Assembly (NCBI GenBank): GCA_002842755.1
Contig: PHDU01000004.1
Span: forward strand, 1 to 64,000
Length of the DNA: 64,000 bases
From: Bacteroidetes bacterium HGW-Bacteroidetes-1
Lineage (GTDB): Bacteria; Bacteroidota; Bacteroidia; Bacteroidales; F082
Direction: 5' to 3'
Positions within the stretch are counted from its first letter, which is position 1; every line of letters starts with the position of its first letter. The position numbers were made by a program, and so were the translations under genes. The notes beneath the pieces were generated by a model that saw nothing but the letters and a program-made list of their open reading frames with translations, did no database searches and was not told the origin of the DNA. Shown here piece by piece: positions 25,965 through 33,474 of this stretch.

Positions 25965-27176
25965 ATGAGAAAAATGAAAAATAAAGTCCTTTATCTGCTC
26001 TTATTGTTAGCAGTCGTTTTTAGCCCATCAGGCTGTCAGAAATATGAACTCGGAAATCCATCGGCAAGTACACAAGCTGATTTCACTTATACCCTTTCAA
26101 ATAATGGAAACGCCCCCTGTGAGATGACAGTAACGAATAAATCGTTAAATGCCAAAGGATACTCATGGGATTTCGGAAATGGCATTACCTCTACAGAAGA
26201 AAATCCTGTGATTCAAATTGAAACTCCAGGTATTTATGCAGTTAAGCTAACATGTACTCCGGTAAACGATGTACATTACAACGCTTTAACAAAAACTCTG
26301 GCTGTAAATGTAAAAGACCCCAATGCCGGCCTTACACAGGTACTCTATTACACAACGCGTAGTTCATCAGGGGGAGGCGCTCATTTGGTTATACTTAACG
26401 ATGAAACTCCTTTGATACAGGATTTTGAAACGGTAACATTTTCCCGTCCTTACGGAATTACTGCTGATACTGCCTCACGCAAAGTATTTGTATCAGACTA
26501 TAGCCTTGGTATTATTTACCGTTTCGATGCTGACGGCAAAAATCCGGTAAAAATTCTGGATGTTACTGTTCCAGGGCAGGAAATTGTTGACTCTCCCGAA
26601 GCGCTGATGGTAATTGGCGATAAACTGTACTGGGGTCGTCCAGGAGGTATTTACAAGTGTAACCTCGATGGAAGCGAACCTGAAGTATTCATCAATACAG
26701 CAGGAATCAGGCCTGAATATCCCATAGATATGCAATACGACCCTGAAGCAGGAAAAATCTATCTTGTAAATGATAAGACTGATTTTACAGGTGGTTACTG
26801 GTCAGTAAATCTTGATGGATCTGGCCTTACAGAACACGTTTTAGACATTGATGGTACAGCCATCGAAGTAAACCCGGAAACCGGAAAGGTGTACATGGCA
26901 ATTTATGGCTCAACACCATCACCGGTTACCGAAAACGGAATCTATATGTGTAATATTGATGGTTCATCATTGACAAAAATTGGTGATTATGGCAGTAAAG
27001 CTACCTGGGGAATTGCCATTGATAATAAGCGTGAAAAATTGCTTTGGGGTTATAAAATTTCCAATTCTGCACCTGATGGAAAAATTGTTCGCTCCAATCT
27101 TGATGGTTCCGGTCTTGAAGATTGGTTGACCGATGTTAGTCCGCATGCAATGTATATAAGCTGGATAAAGCTGTAA
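25965..27176 (+). CDS. Lipoprotein with PKD domain and YWTD-like beta-propeller, in SusE position
   Basis: 403-aa lipoprotein (lipobox SPSGC, Cys24) that directly follows susD. Residues about 38-115 form a PKD-type beta-sandwich, recognised from AKGYSWDFGNGITSTEENP and the pattern PGIYAVKLT. From about 125 to the end there are repeated blades of the YWTD/NHL type, with strand pairs such as KVFVSDYSLGIIYRFDADG, KLYWGRPGGIYKCNLDGS and KIYLVNDK. This is consistent with a six-bladed propeller. Carbohydrate loci usually have SusE/SusF starch-binding lipoproteins here. A propeller in this place suggests a surface protein that binds peptide substrate. Two start codons, at 25965 and 25974, are possible. 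A strong terminator follows, closing the operon. Confidence 0.85.
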   Translation: MRKMKNKVLYLLLLLAVVFSPSGCQKYELGNPSASTQADFTYTLSNNGNAPCEMTVTNKSLNAKGYSWDFGNGITSTEENPVIQIETPGIYAVKLTCTPVNDVHYNALTKTLAVNVKDPNAGLTQVLYYTTRSSSGGGAHLVILNDETPLIQDFETVTFSRPYGITADTASRKVFVSDYSLGIIYRFDADGKNPVKILDVTVPGQEIVDSPEALMVIGDKLYWGRPGGIYKCNLDGSEPEVFINTAGIRPEYPIDMQYDPEAGKIYLVNDKTDFTGGYWSVNLDGSGLTEHVLDIDGTAIEVNPETGKVYMAIYGSTPSPVTENGIYMCNIDGSSLTKIGDYGSKATWGIAIDNKREKLLWGYKISNSAPDGKIVRSNLDGSGLEDWLTDVSPHAMYISWIKL

Positions 27177-27186
27177 TAAGATCCAT

Positions 27187-27231
27187 AAAAAAAAAGAGGC
27201 TGCTTCTAAATCGAGACAGTCTCTTTTTTTT
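27187..27231 (+). terminator. Factor-independent terminator of the S51-SusCD operon
   Basis: An A tract leads into GAGGCTG, a 14-nt loop, then CAGTCTC and eight T. The stem pairs fully with one G-U pair, and the flanking A and T runs extend it. It starts about 10 nt after the stop codon of the propeller lipoprotein gene. The A run also makes it usable from the minus strand. Confidence 0.8.
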
Positions 27232-27301
27232 GAATAGCTTACAATATACTACTTTAGTGCAAGTGTTAGCCTGCAACAAAACAGATTAAAGAATAATTCA
27301 A

Positions 27302-28402
27302 TTACCTGACTAATAGCATTTTATTTGTTTTTACGATATCGTTATATATGAGCGTGTAATAGTAGATGCCGCCCGCTAAATGTTTCGTTTTAAAATCAAT
27401 GGTATGTGAACCTTCTGTTTGACTTTCATTCACCAAAGTAGTTACTTCATTTCCTAATGCATCAAATATCTTTAAACTTACAAATCCATCCGATGGTAAA
27501 TTGTAAGCAATAGTGGTTGACAAATTAAATGGATTTGGGTAGTTTGCTTCCAGTTTGAAGCTTTTATCATTGTCTGTAATATCCTGTATAGAAACAAACA
27601 ATGACTGATACTTTTCGTTTGCAGCATTAATACCCGAAATCATGGCTTGCTCATCAACACCCAAAGCAAGTGCATAGAATAGATCGACAGATTCTCCTGG
27701 ATTTATTACAACTGGAGCTTGTGAAGTTATAGTTACAGGACCATCAGCAGTAGTTGAAATATAAGAAGCCTGCAATGATCCATTGTTCATCATATTCCAA
27801 TAGTTGGCATCCATAGTATAATCTTCAAACCATTCAAATGAAAAGAGTGAAGACAGTGAAGTTGACAGTAGTTTAATTCCCATATTTACATCTGTGCCTC
27901 TGTGAAACCTTATGATACCATTTGAGCTGTTGTAGGTAACAGTATCGAAGCCATACACCTGATCTAGTTCAGGAATTATATCGAGTCCTATGGAAGCTGT
28001 AATTGGGTTCGCTTCATCATTTTTTACATTAAATTTTACAATGGTATAGGCTTGGTTGTTCCATCCATAAGCGTATAATTTTACAATTACATCAGGAGGC
28101 AGATTTGAATAAGTATTGTCAGTAGAGCCATAAATTTCGTAATCACTCCAGGTTGGGTTACTTACTAAGGCTGAGGCTTCAAGTGTTTCGGCATCATTAT
28201 TATAATCAAATACAGCCGAAGATGACGTTCCGACCAGAATTGAAGCGCGTTGCAGATGTCTCACACCGTCAGGTGTGAACAGTCGAATTCTTCCATAAGT
28301 ATTAACGTTAACATCCATGGCACCTGTTGAAAAAGTAGCCTGTGCATAAATGCCACTGATGCCAAAGAAAAGTAAAGCAATAATAAAGTACATTTTTTTC
28401 AT
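27302..28402 (-). CDS. T9SS-sorted secreted protein of unknown function
   Basis: 366-aa secreted protein with a clear signal peptide (MKKMYFIIALLFFGISGIYAQ). The last 80 residues are a type A sorting domain beginning NYPNPFNLSTTIAYNLPSDG and ending KTNKMLLVR, which marks it for the type IX secretion system. The middle (about 22-280) is beta-rich, with aromatic-rich blocks such as WSDYEIYGSTDNTYSNLPPD and FEWFEDYTMDANYWNMMN. I do not recognise a catalytic motif. It is transcribed towards the SusCD operon terminator, apparently alone, from a -7 box at 28445-28452. Confidence 0.8.
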   Translation of the reverse strand: MKKMYFIIALLFFGISGIYAQATFSTGAMDVNVNTYGRIRLFTPDGVRHLQRASILVGTSSSAVFDYNNDAETLEASALVSNPTWSDYEIYGSTDNTYSNLPPDVIVKLYAYGWNNQAYTIVKFNVKNDEANPITASIGLDIIPELDQVYGFDTVTYNSSNGIIRFHRGTDVNMGIKLLSTSLSSLFSFEWFEDYTMDANYWNMMNNGSLQASYISTTADGPVTITSQAPVVINPGESVDLFYALALGVDEQAMISGINAANEKYQSLFVSIQDITDNDKSFKLEANYPNPFNLSTTIAYNLPSDGFVSLKIFDALGNEVTTLVNESQTEGSHTIDFKTKHLAGGIYYYTLIYNDIVKTNKMLLVR

Positions 28403-28444
28403 AAATTTAATTTTTTAAGGTTTATAAAAAGTTAATTAAAGTAT

Positions 28445-28452
28445 CAAAATTA
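28445..28452 (-). promoter_or_regulatory. -7 element of the T9SS protein gene
   Basis: On the minus strand this reads TAATTTTG, an exact TAnnTTTG match, 43 nt upstream of the ATG at 28402. No clear TTTG is present at the usual upstream distance. Confidence 0.5.
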
Positions 28453-28540
28453 ATCTCTTTCAAAAAAACTCAATGATTAATAACATTTCTATAAAATACT
28501 TTTAGAACAAGATGTGATCCTGATTTTTAAATGAAATTTA

Positions 28541-29110
28541 TCAAAGAGATACATTATCGTTCTCAGGATGCACCTGTTTTTGAATTTTATGCAAACTGAT
28601 TGAAAACCATACTAACATGCTTCCAAAAAACAAGGCCATAATTCCACTCAAAACAACCAGAAAATGAGCAACTGAAAAAGGATTGAAAAGCATTAATATT
28701 CCAAAGGCAAGCGTAACAAGAGCATTTAGCAGCATAATATTTTTGTTACGGTACGATGGATCGATATTCACAAGAACAATAAGCTGCAGGATACCGGCAA
28801 GGATCGCCAATACTCCAATCGCTGAAATAAAAAAATGAATCGTCTCATTCGTATAAACCAGGATAAGTGCACCAGTAATTAAATAAATCAACGACTGACC
28901 TAACATCCACCCATAAGGATATTCTTTCCTGATACGATTGATTACTATTAGAAGGAAAAGTATGCCGCTCAGTAATATTATAAGGCCTGTGTACCAAGCT
29001 ACCACAAGCAAAGTATCAGTAGGAACAAAAAGGGCAAGGACTCCATAAAGAATTGCAATTAAGCCATTGAGTAAATAGATTCCCCAGTTACGCATTAAAA
29101 GTGTTGTCAT
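28541..29110 (-). CDS. HdeD/DUF308-family membrane protein
   Basis: 189-aa polytopic membrane protein with about six transmembrane helices in two similar triplets, as in the HdeD (DUF308) family. Recognisable blocks are LLNGLIAILYGVLALFVPTD at the N-terminus and LNALVTLAFGILMLFNPFS in the second half. The C-terminal tail is short and charged. E. coli HdeD is linked to acid resistance, but no activity is known for most members, so no function is assigned. It has its own -7 element at 29154-29161 and is not obviously coupled to its neighbours. Confidence 0.85.
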   Translation of the reverse strand: MTTLLMRNWGIYLLNGLIAILYGVLALFVPTDTLLVVAWYTGLIILLSGILFLLIVINRIRKEYPYGWMLGQSLIYLITGALILVYTNETIHFFISAIGVLAILAGILQLIVLVNIDPSYRNKNIMLLNALVTLAFGILMLFNPFSVAHFLVVLSGIMALFFGSMLVWFSISLHKIQKQVHPENDNVSL

Positions 29111-29153
29111 GTTCTTTATATTTATGATTTTAAAATTCTATTTTGCAAAAACA

Positions 29154-29161
29154 CAAATATA
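29154..29161 (-). promoter_or_regulatory. -7 element of the DUF308 gene
   Basis: On the minus strand TATATTTG is an exact TAnnTTTG match, 43 nt upstream of the ATG at 29110. It lies in a 194-bp gap that otherwise holds nothing recognisable. Confidence 0.5.
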
Positions 29162-29304
29162 GTCCTTTCGATGATAGAAAAAAACACAAAAGTGCAACAA
29201 AGGTCAAAAAAAGAAACCTGAGGTGCCAGATAAAACAATAATTAAGTAGATCATTTTTTTGAAATTAACCAATACTATTGTTCATTTTTAGTTTTCTCTA
29301 CCTA

Positions 29305-29955
29305 TCAACCAATCAAATGGTCAAACAACACTTTCCCGATAAGGAAAATTCCAAAGCCTATCAATCCAATACCTGCAATTTTATTAAAAAGTCCTATAAC
29401 ACACTGGTTCAGATATTGTTTGATACTAAAAGCGGCATAAGCCTTTCCAATATCACTTGCCAGAACGGTGATAAGTGTTCCTGCAAAAAAATAAGTTAAT
29501 TCTTTTTCACTTCCACCAAAACGAGCAGAAATACCAACTACAACTCCTATCCAGAAGATCCAGACAAAAGGGTTTACAATATTCATAAAAAAACCTTTTG
29601 CAATATAAATAAACCATCGTGGACCTTTTACATTTATTGGCAACTCCTGATTTTCGTTCACTTCGGTAATAACTTTTCTATTAAAAGTAACCAATCCGAA
29701 AATCATCAGAATTACACCGCTTGATATGCCAAACCAAAGATAGTTGCTTGGTTCAGTAACAATTTGTATGGCCCCCATAAGACATAGCAAAACCATTACA
29801 AAATCGTTGATAAAAATGCCGATAGCAAGTAAAACAGCAGGTCCAAAACCACGATGAATGCTTGTTTGTACCAGAGCAAAAAATGCAGGCCCGAAACCAA
29901 AAAAAGTTGCAAGTGTCAGCCCTAATAAAATTCCTTCAATGATAACTGTTCCCAT
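29305..29955 (-). CDS. LysE-family amino acid exporter
   Basis: 216-aa inner-membrane protein with six predicted helices. The LysE signature region is present at the N-terminus (LLGLTLATFFGFGPAFFALVQTSIHRGF), as are the glycine-rich second helix and the NPFVWIFWIGVV block in the middle. LysE/RhtB carriers export basic or neutral amino acids. The founding LysE of Corynebacterium exports lysine and arginine during growth on peptides. An arginine-relief role beside a putative beta-Asp-Arg locus is attractive but rests on proximity only, since the gene is on the other strand and two genes away. Specificity cannot be read from the sequence. Confidence 0.88.
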   Translation of the reverse strand: MGTVIIEGILLGLTLATFFGFGPAFFALVQTSIHRGFGPAVLLAIGIFINDFVMVLLCLMGAIQIVTEPSNYLWFGISSGVILMIFGLVTFNRKVITEVNENQELPINVKGPRWFIYIAKGFFMNIVNPFVWIFWIGVVVGISARFGGSEKELTYFFAGTLITVLASDIGKAYAAFSIKQYLNQCVIGLFNKIAGIGLIGFGIFLIGKVLFDHLIG

Positions 29956-30089
29956 AGTTTTATCAATTGATCCTGAACTCAGATCATGAAGTTTTTAAGG
30001 TTATTGTACGATAATTTATTACAGTATAAATATTTAAAAAACGTGTTGGGCTTTATGAAAAGGCCCGTTTATTGCAATAGTCTTAAATA

Positions 30090-31646
30090 TCAAGATTTAA
30101 TATTTTCGTTACTATTTGTTTCCGAAAGGTATTTTTCCCAATCATCCAAACGCTGACCCTTCATAACGCGTGGAAACTTATTAGCACTTCCTTCTTTGCC
30201 GAGTTTTTTCATGTACTCATAAAAAACATGCGTTGGCAAAACCTCAATAAAAATATCGGTGATTGCTTCGGTACGTTCAACCATATAATCATCATTTAGT
30301 TGATTAAGGTATTCATCAATTTTTTGGATGGCAATTTGAGCATCAACCGGATCATCGGTCCCTACATACCAGCGATGCGCAAACATTGATCCATGTCGAA
30401 AACCAGCGACAGTGAATTCTTTTACTACGATATTCAATTCTTCCTGAAGCATTTCAATAGCTCTGCTCATGTTTTCAACAGACAGATGTTCGCCGCAAAT
30501 GCTAAGAAACTGTTTTGTGCGTCCTGTAATGACAATCTCACATTGTTTAACATCCACAAACTTTATTGTATCCCCCAAAAGATAGCGCCACGCACCAGCA
30601 TTGGTTGAAAGCAGCAATGCATATTCCACATTGTTTTGTGCTTGTGCCAGGCAGAACGTTTGAGGATTTTCGCGAAGATTGCCCTCTTCATCAAAATTTT
30701 CATCATTAAAAGGCACAAATTCATAATATATTCCATTATCTACGATCAGTTGCATGATACGCTTGTTAAGTCTTGTCTGGTAAGCAATATAGCCTTCAGA
30801 AGCAAGATAACTTTCCGAGTAAATAACTGGCTTTTCAAATAATTTTTCAAAACTTTTTTCATACGGAACAAATGAAACACCACTATGCACATAAACCGTC
30901 AGATTAGGCCATATATCATGAATTGTTTTCAAATTGTACTCTTTAATAATCCTTTCCATAAGAATCTGAACCCAGGCAGGAACGCCTACAATCACACCTA
31001 TATCCCAGATGGGTGCCTTTTTCACCATCTCATTGAGTTTGGTAGCCCAATCAGAAGCTTTTGATATGCGTCTTCCGGGTTTATAAAAATGCTCAAACCA
31101 GAAAGGGATATTGCCAGCAGTAATTCCTGACAAATCACCTGCAAAATAAGTTCCGTTAAACTGCAAATGTGTGCTTCCGCCTATCATCAAAATACCTTTC
31201 TCGTAAAATTGTACAGGAAAATCATATTTTGACGCTGATACAAGCTGCCTGACACTTGCCCTTTTTATAGAGTTTAACATGTTCTGAGTTATGGGAATGT
31301 GCTTGCTCGAAGCCTCTGAAGTACCTGAACTGAGTGCAAAATATTTTACCCTGCCTGGCCAGCTTACATAGGCTTCCCCGTTTAATGCACGATACCACCA
31401 TAGCTTATACATGGTATTATAATCGAAAACCGGAACCCTTTCACTGAACGTTCTACAAATATCTTTGCTTTCGAGAATGCTTTCAAAATCATATTCTTCG
31501 CCAAAAGCAGTGAACTGAGCCTTTCGAAGCAATTTTTTTAACTCGGTGGTTTGAGATACAACAGGATTCTCTCTCTGTTTTTTGAGCTCAACCGGCATGT
31601 TGCGCAGCTCATAAGCTTTCTTGATGATTGCACCTAAAATTGGCAT
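30090..31646 (-). CDS. GH3-family (auxin-responsive-like) acyl-adenylate enzyme
   Basis: 518-aa protein of the GH3 family, part of the adenylate-forming superfamily. Plant GH3 enzymes join amino acids to acyl hormones through an acyl-AMP. The ATP-binding loop is visible as YFALSSGTSEASSKHIPIT (about residues 100-120), a second family block as SYLASEGYIAYQ, and a third as YALLLSTNAGAWRYLLGDTI. The C-terminal cap domain contains ITGRTKQFLSICGEHLSVEN. Bacterial members are common in Bacteroidota but their substrates are unknown. The ATG at 31646 is preferred because an exact -7 box (31668-31675) lies between it and an in-frame ATG at 31715. Confidence 0.92.
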   Translation of the reverse strand: MPILGAIIKKAYELRNMPVELKKQRENPVVSQTTELKKLLRKAQFTAFGEEYDFESILESKDICRTFSERVPVFDYNTMYKLWWYRALNGEAYVSWPGRVKYFALSSGTSEASSKHIPITQNMLNSIKRASVRQLVSASKYDFPVQFYEKGILMIGGSTHLQFNGTYFAGDLSGITAGNIPFWFEHFYKPGRRISKASDWATKLNEMVKKAPIWDIGVIVGVPAWVQILMERIIKEYNLKTIHDIWPNLTVYVHSGVSFVPYEKSFEKLFEKPVIYSESYLASEGYIAYQTRLNKRIMQLIVDNGIYYEFVPFNDENFDEEGNLRENPQTFCLAQAQNNVEYALLLSTNAGAWRYLLGDTIKFVDVKQCEIVITGRTKQFLSICGEHLSVENMSRAIEMLQEELNIVVKEFTVAGFRHGSMFAHRWYVGTDDPVDAQIAIQKIDEYLNQLNDDYMVERTEAITDIFIEVLPTHVFYEYMKKLGKEGSANKFPRVMKGQRLDDWEKYLSETNSNENIKS

Positions 31647-31667
31647 GATGATTTTATTAAAGTTGCG

Positions 31668-31675
31668 CAAATGTA
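31668..31675 (-). promoter_or_regulatory. -7 element of the GH3-family gene
   Basis: On the minus strand TACATTTG is an exact TAnnTTTG match followed by CGC, with a leader of about 15 nt to the ATG at 31646. It settles the start choice for this gene. Confidence 0.6.
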
Positions 31676-31880
31676 TTAAAAACATTTTAAGGCTGAGAAG
31701 ACAGCAAATGAGCACAATTTGGAATATCTAATAACATCTCAGGCAGTTCCCTTCATATGTATATATACACTTTTTATAATACTTTTCGGGATTATTATTA
31801 ACCTCCTCAGAATTAGCCTTGCCAGTTTTATAGAACCTCATCTTGATTTCAGAAAAAAAACATTCATATCATGATTTTTG

Positions 31881-31888
31881 TACATTTG
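31881..31888 (+). promoter_or_regulatory. -7 element of the Omp85-like gene
   Basis: TACATTTG is an exact match 19 nt upstream of the ATG at 31907. An alternative ATG at 31871 lies upstream of this box and would therefore not be transcribed from it. Confidence 0.55.
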
Positions 31889-31906
31889 TTTACCAAAACT
31901 AAATTT

Positions 31907-33262
31907 ATGAAACTTAAAAAAATCATTTTATCAGGCCTGATGCTTTTTTGTCTATCAACAGTAACAAATGCTCAGGAAGATGCTGAGAAAGCACCTGTAA
32001 ACACAAAAACCGGATGGAACTTTGGTTTACTACCTGCCGTTTCATACAATACCGATCTAGGTTTTCAGTATGGAGGACTCATTAATTTTTTCTATTATGG
32101 CGATGGAAAAACCTATCCTAAATACATGCATTCCCTATATGCAGAGGTTTCACGCTATACAAAAGGCAGCGGCATCAATCGTTTTTTTTATGATTCCGAA
32201 TACCTGATTCCCAACATCAGAGTTACATCCGACATTAGTTTTCTTACGGAGAAGGCTCTGGATTTTTATGGATTCAACGGCTATGATGCAGTTTTCAACT
32301 CTGCCTGGGTGGATGACGAAGATCCTGACAATTATAGAACAAGGATGTTTTATCGGCACGAAAGAAAAATGTTTCGCTTTATGACTGATTTCCAGGGCGC
32401 AATTTCTGGAAAATCACTCCGTTGGGTTGCTGGTTTTGGCATCCTGCACAATGCCATTGCTTCGGTTGATATTGAAGCTTTAAACAAAGGGCAGAAGGAA
32501 GATAAACTCTTACCATCGGTTACAGAACAACCAGGACTTTATGAAAAATACATTGACTGGGGCATCATCAAAGAAGATGAAAAAGAAGGCGGATGGTCTA
32601 ATTATCTGAAAGTTGGACTGGTTTATGACACCCGCGATTTTGAACCCAATCCTATGAGTGGAGTCTGGAGTGAGGTCGTGCTATTTGCAGCTCCCGGATT
32701 TTTTGGTAACGGTGATTATGGATTTTCGAAGATTTCAGCAACACACCGCCAATACTTTACTTTGGTGAAAGAAAAACTTTCGTTTGCATACCGTCTCAAC
32801 TATCAGGGAACCATCGGCGGTAATGTACCATTTTATATGCAACCCTATATGATAAGTTCCTTCAGTAACTCTTCAAACACAGATGGACTTGGTGGCTCAA
32901 AAACACTTCGTGGTGTAATTAGAAACAGGGTTGTTGGAGATGGCTTTGTATATGGAAATACTGAATTTCGATGGAAATTCTTCCGTACTGTTGTATTCAG
33001 GCAAAATCTTTATCTTGGGTTAAACACCTTTATCGATGCAGGTCAAGTGGTGCAGAAAGTACAATTGAACGCAGATAATTTACCAGATACAATAGTCAAA
33101 GATTACTTCCTAACGGATGAAGAAAGCCTTCATCTAACTTTTGGTGGAGGTCTTCGAGTTGTAATGAATGAAAATTTTATTGTTGCCGTTGATTATGGAA
33201 AACCCTTTAATGAACGCGATGGTGGTGGCGGATTATACATTGGCCTGAACTTTTTATTTTAA
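31907..33262 (+). CDS. Outer-membrane beta-barrel protein, BamA/TamA (Omp85 surface antigen) C-terminal type
   Basis: 451-aa outer-membrane protein with a signal peptide (MKLKKIILSGLMLFCLSTVTNAQ). The rest is a predicted 16-strand barrel. Omp85-family features lie in the C-terminal third: LRGVIRNRVVGDGFVYGNTEFRWKF, which resembles the R-G-[FY]xxxxxxGxxxxxxxxExR barrel signature, and the aromatic C-terminal strand LYIGLNFLF. No POTRA domains are present, so it is a barrel-only member rather than BamA itself. Such proteins are annotated as surface antigens and their role is not known. It is divergent from the GH3-family gene and apparently monocistronic. Confidence 0.85.
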   Translation: MKLKKIILSGLMLFCLSTVTNAQEDAEKAPVNTKTGWNFGLLPAVSYNTDLGFQYGGLINFFYYGDGKTYPKYMHSLYAEVSRYTKGSGINRFFYDSEYLIPNIRVTSDISFLTEKALDFYGFNGYDAVFNSAWVDDEDPDNYRTRMFYRHERKMFRFMTDFQGAISGKSLRWVAGFGILHNAIASVDIEALNKGQKEDKLLPSVTEQPGLYEKYIDWGIIKEDEKEGGWSNYLKVGLVYDTRDFEPNPMSGVWSEVVLFAAPGFFGNGDYGFSKISATHRQYFTLVKEKLSFAYRLNYQGTIGGNVPFYMQPYMISSFSNSSNTDGLGGSKTLRGVIRNRVVGDGFVYGNTEFRWKFFRTVVFRQNLYLGLNTFIDAGQVVQKVQLNADNLPDTIVKDYFLTDEESLHLTFGGGLRVVMNENFIVAVDYGKPFNERDGGGGLYIGLNFLF

Positions 33263-33403
33263 ATTTTCTGTATCAACATTTAGGGTAGCCCTTTAACAAC
33301 TTTATTTTGCTCAAAACTAATGGGGTATTTTTCAGGCGAATTCTAAAAAAAATGTTAAAAAACATATAAATTAATAATTATGATTTGTGTTTTCAAAATA
33401 TTT

Positions 33404-33435
33404 TTTGTAATGCAAACACATTTATACTATTTTTG
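33404..33435 (+). promoter_or_regulatory. Consensus Bacteroidota promoter of the multidomain T9SS protein
   Basis: TTTG (33404-33407), a 20-nt spacer and TATTTTTG (33428-33435) match both elements and the spacing exactly. The ATG at 33475 is about 39 nt downstream. This and the topA promoter are the two best matches in the window and suggest strong expression. Confidence 0.8.
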
Positions 33436-33474
33436 TAAGTCATCTTAGATAATTATTAATAAAAAACTAAACCT

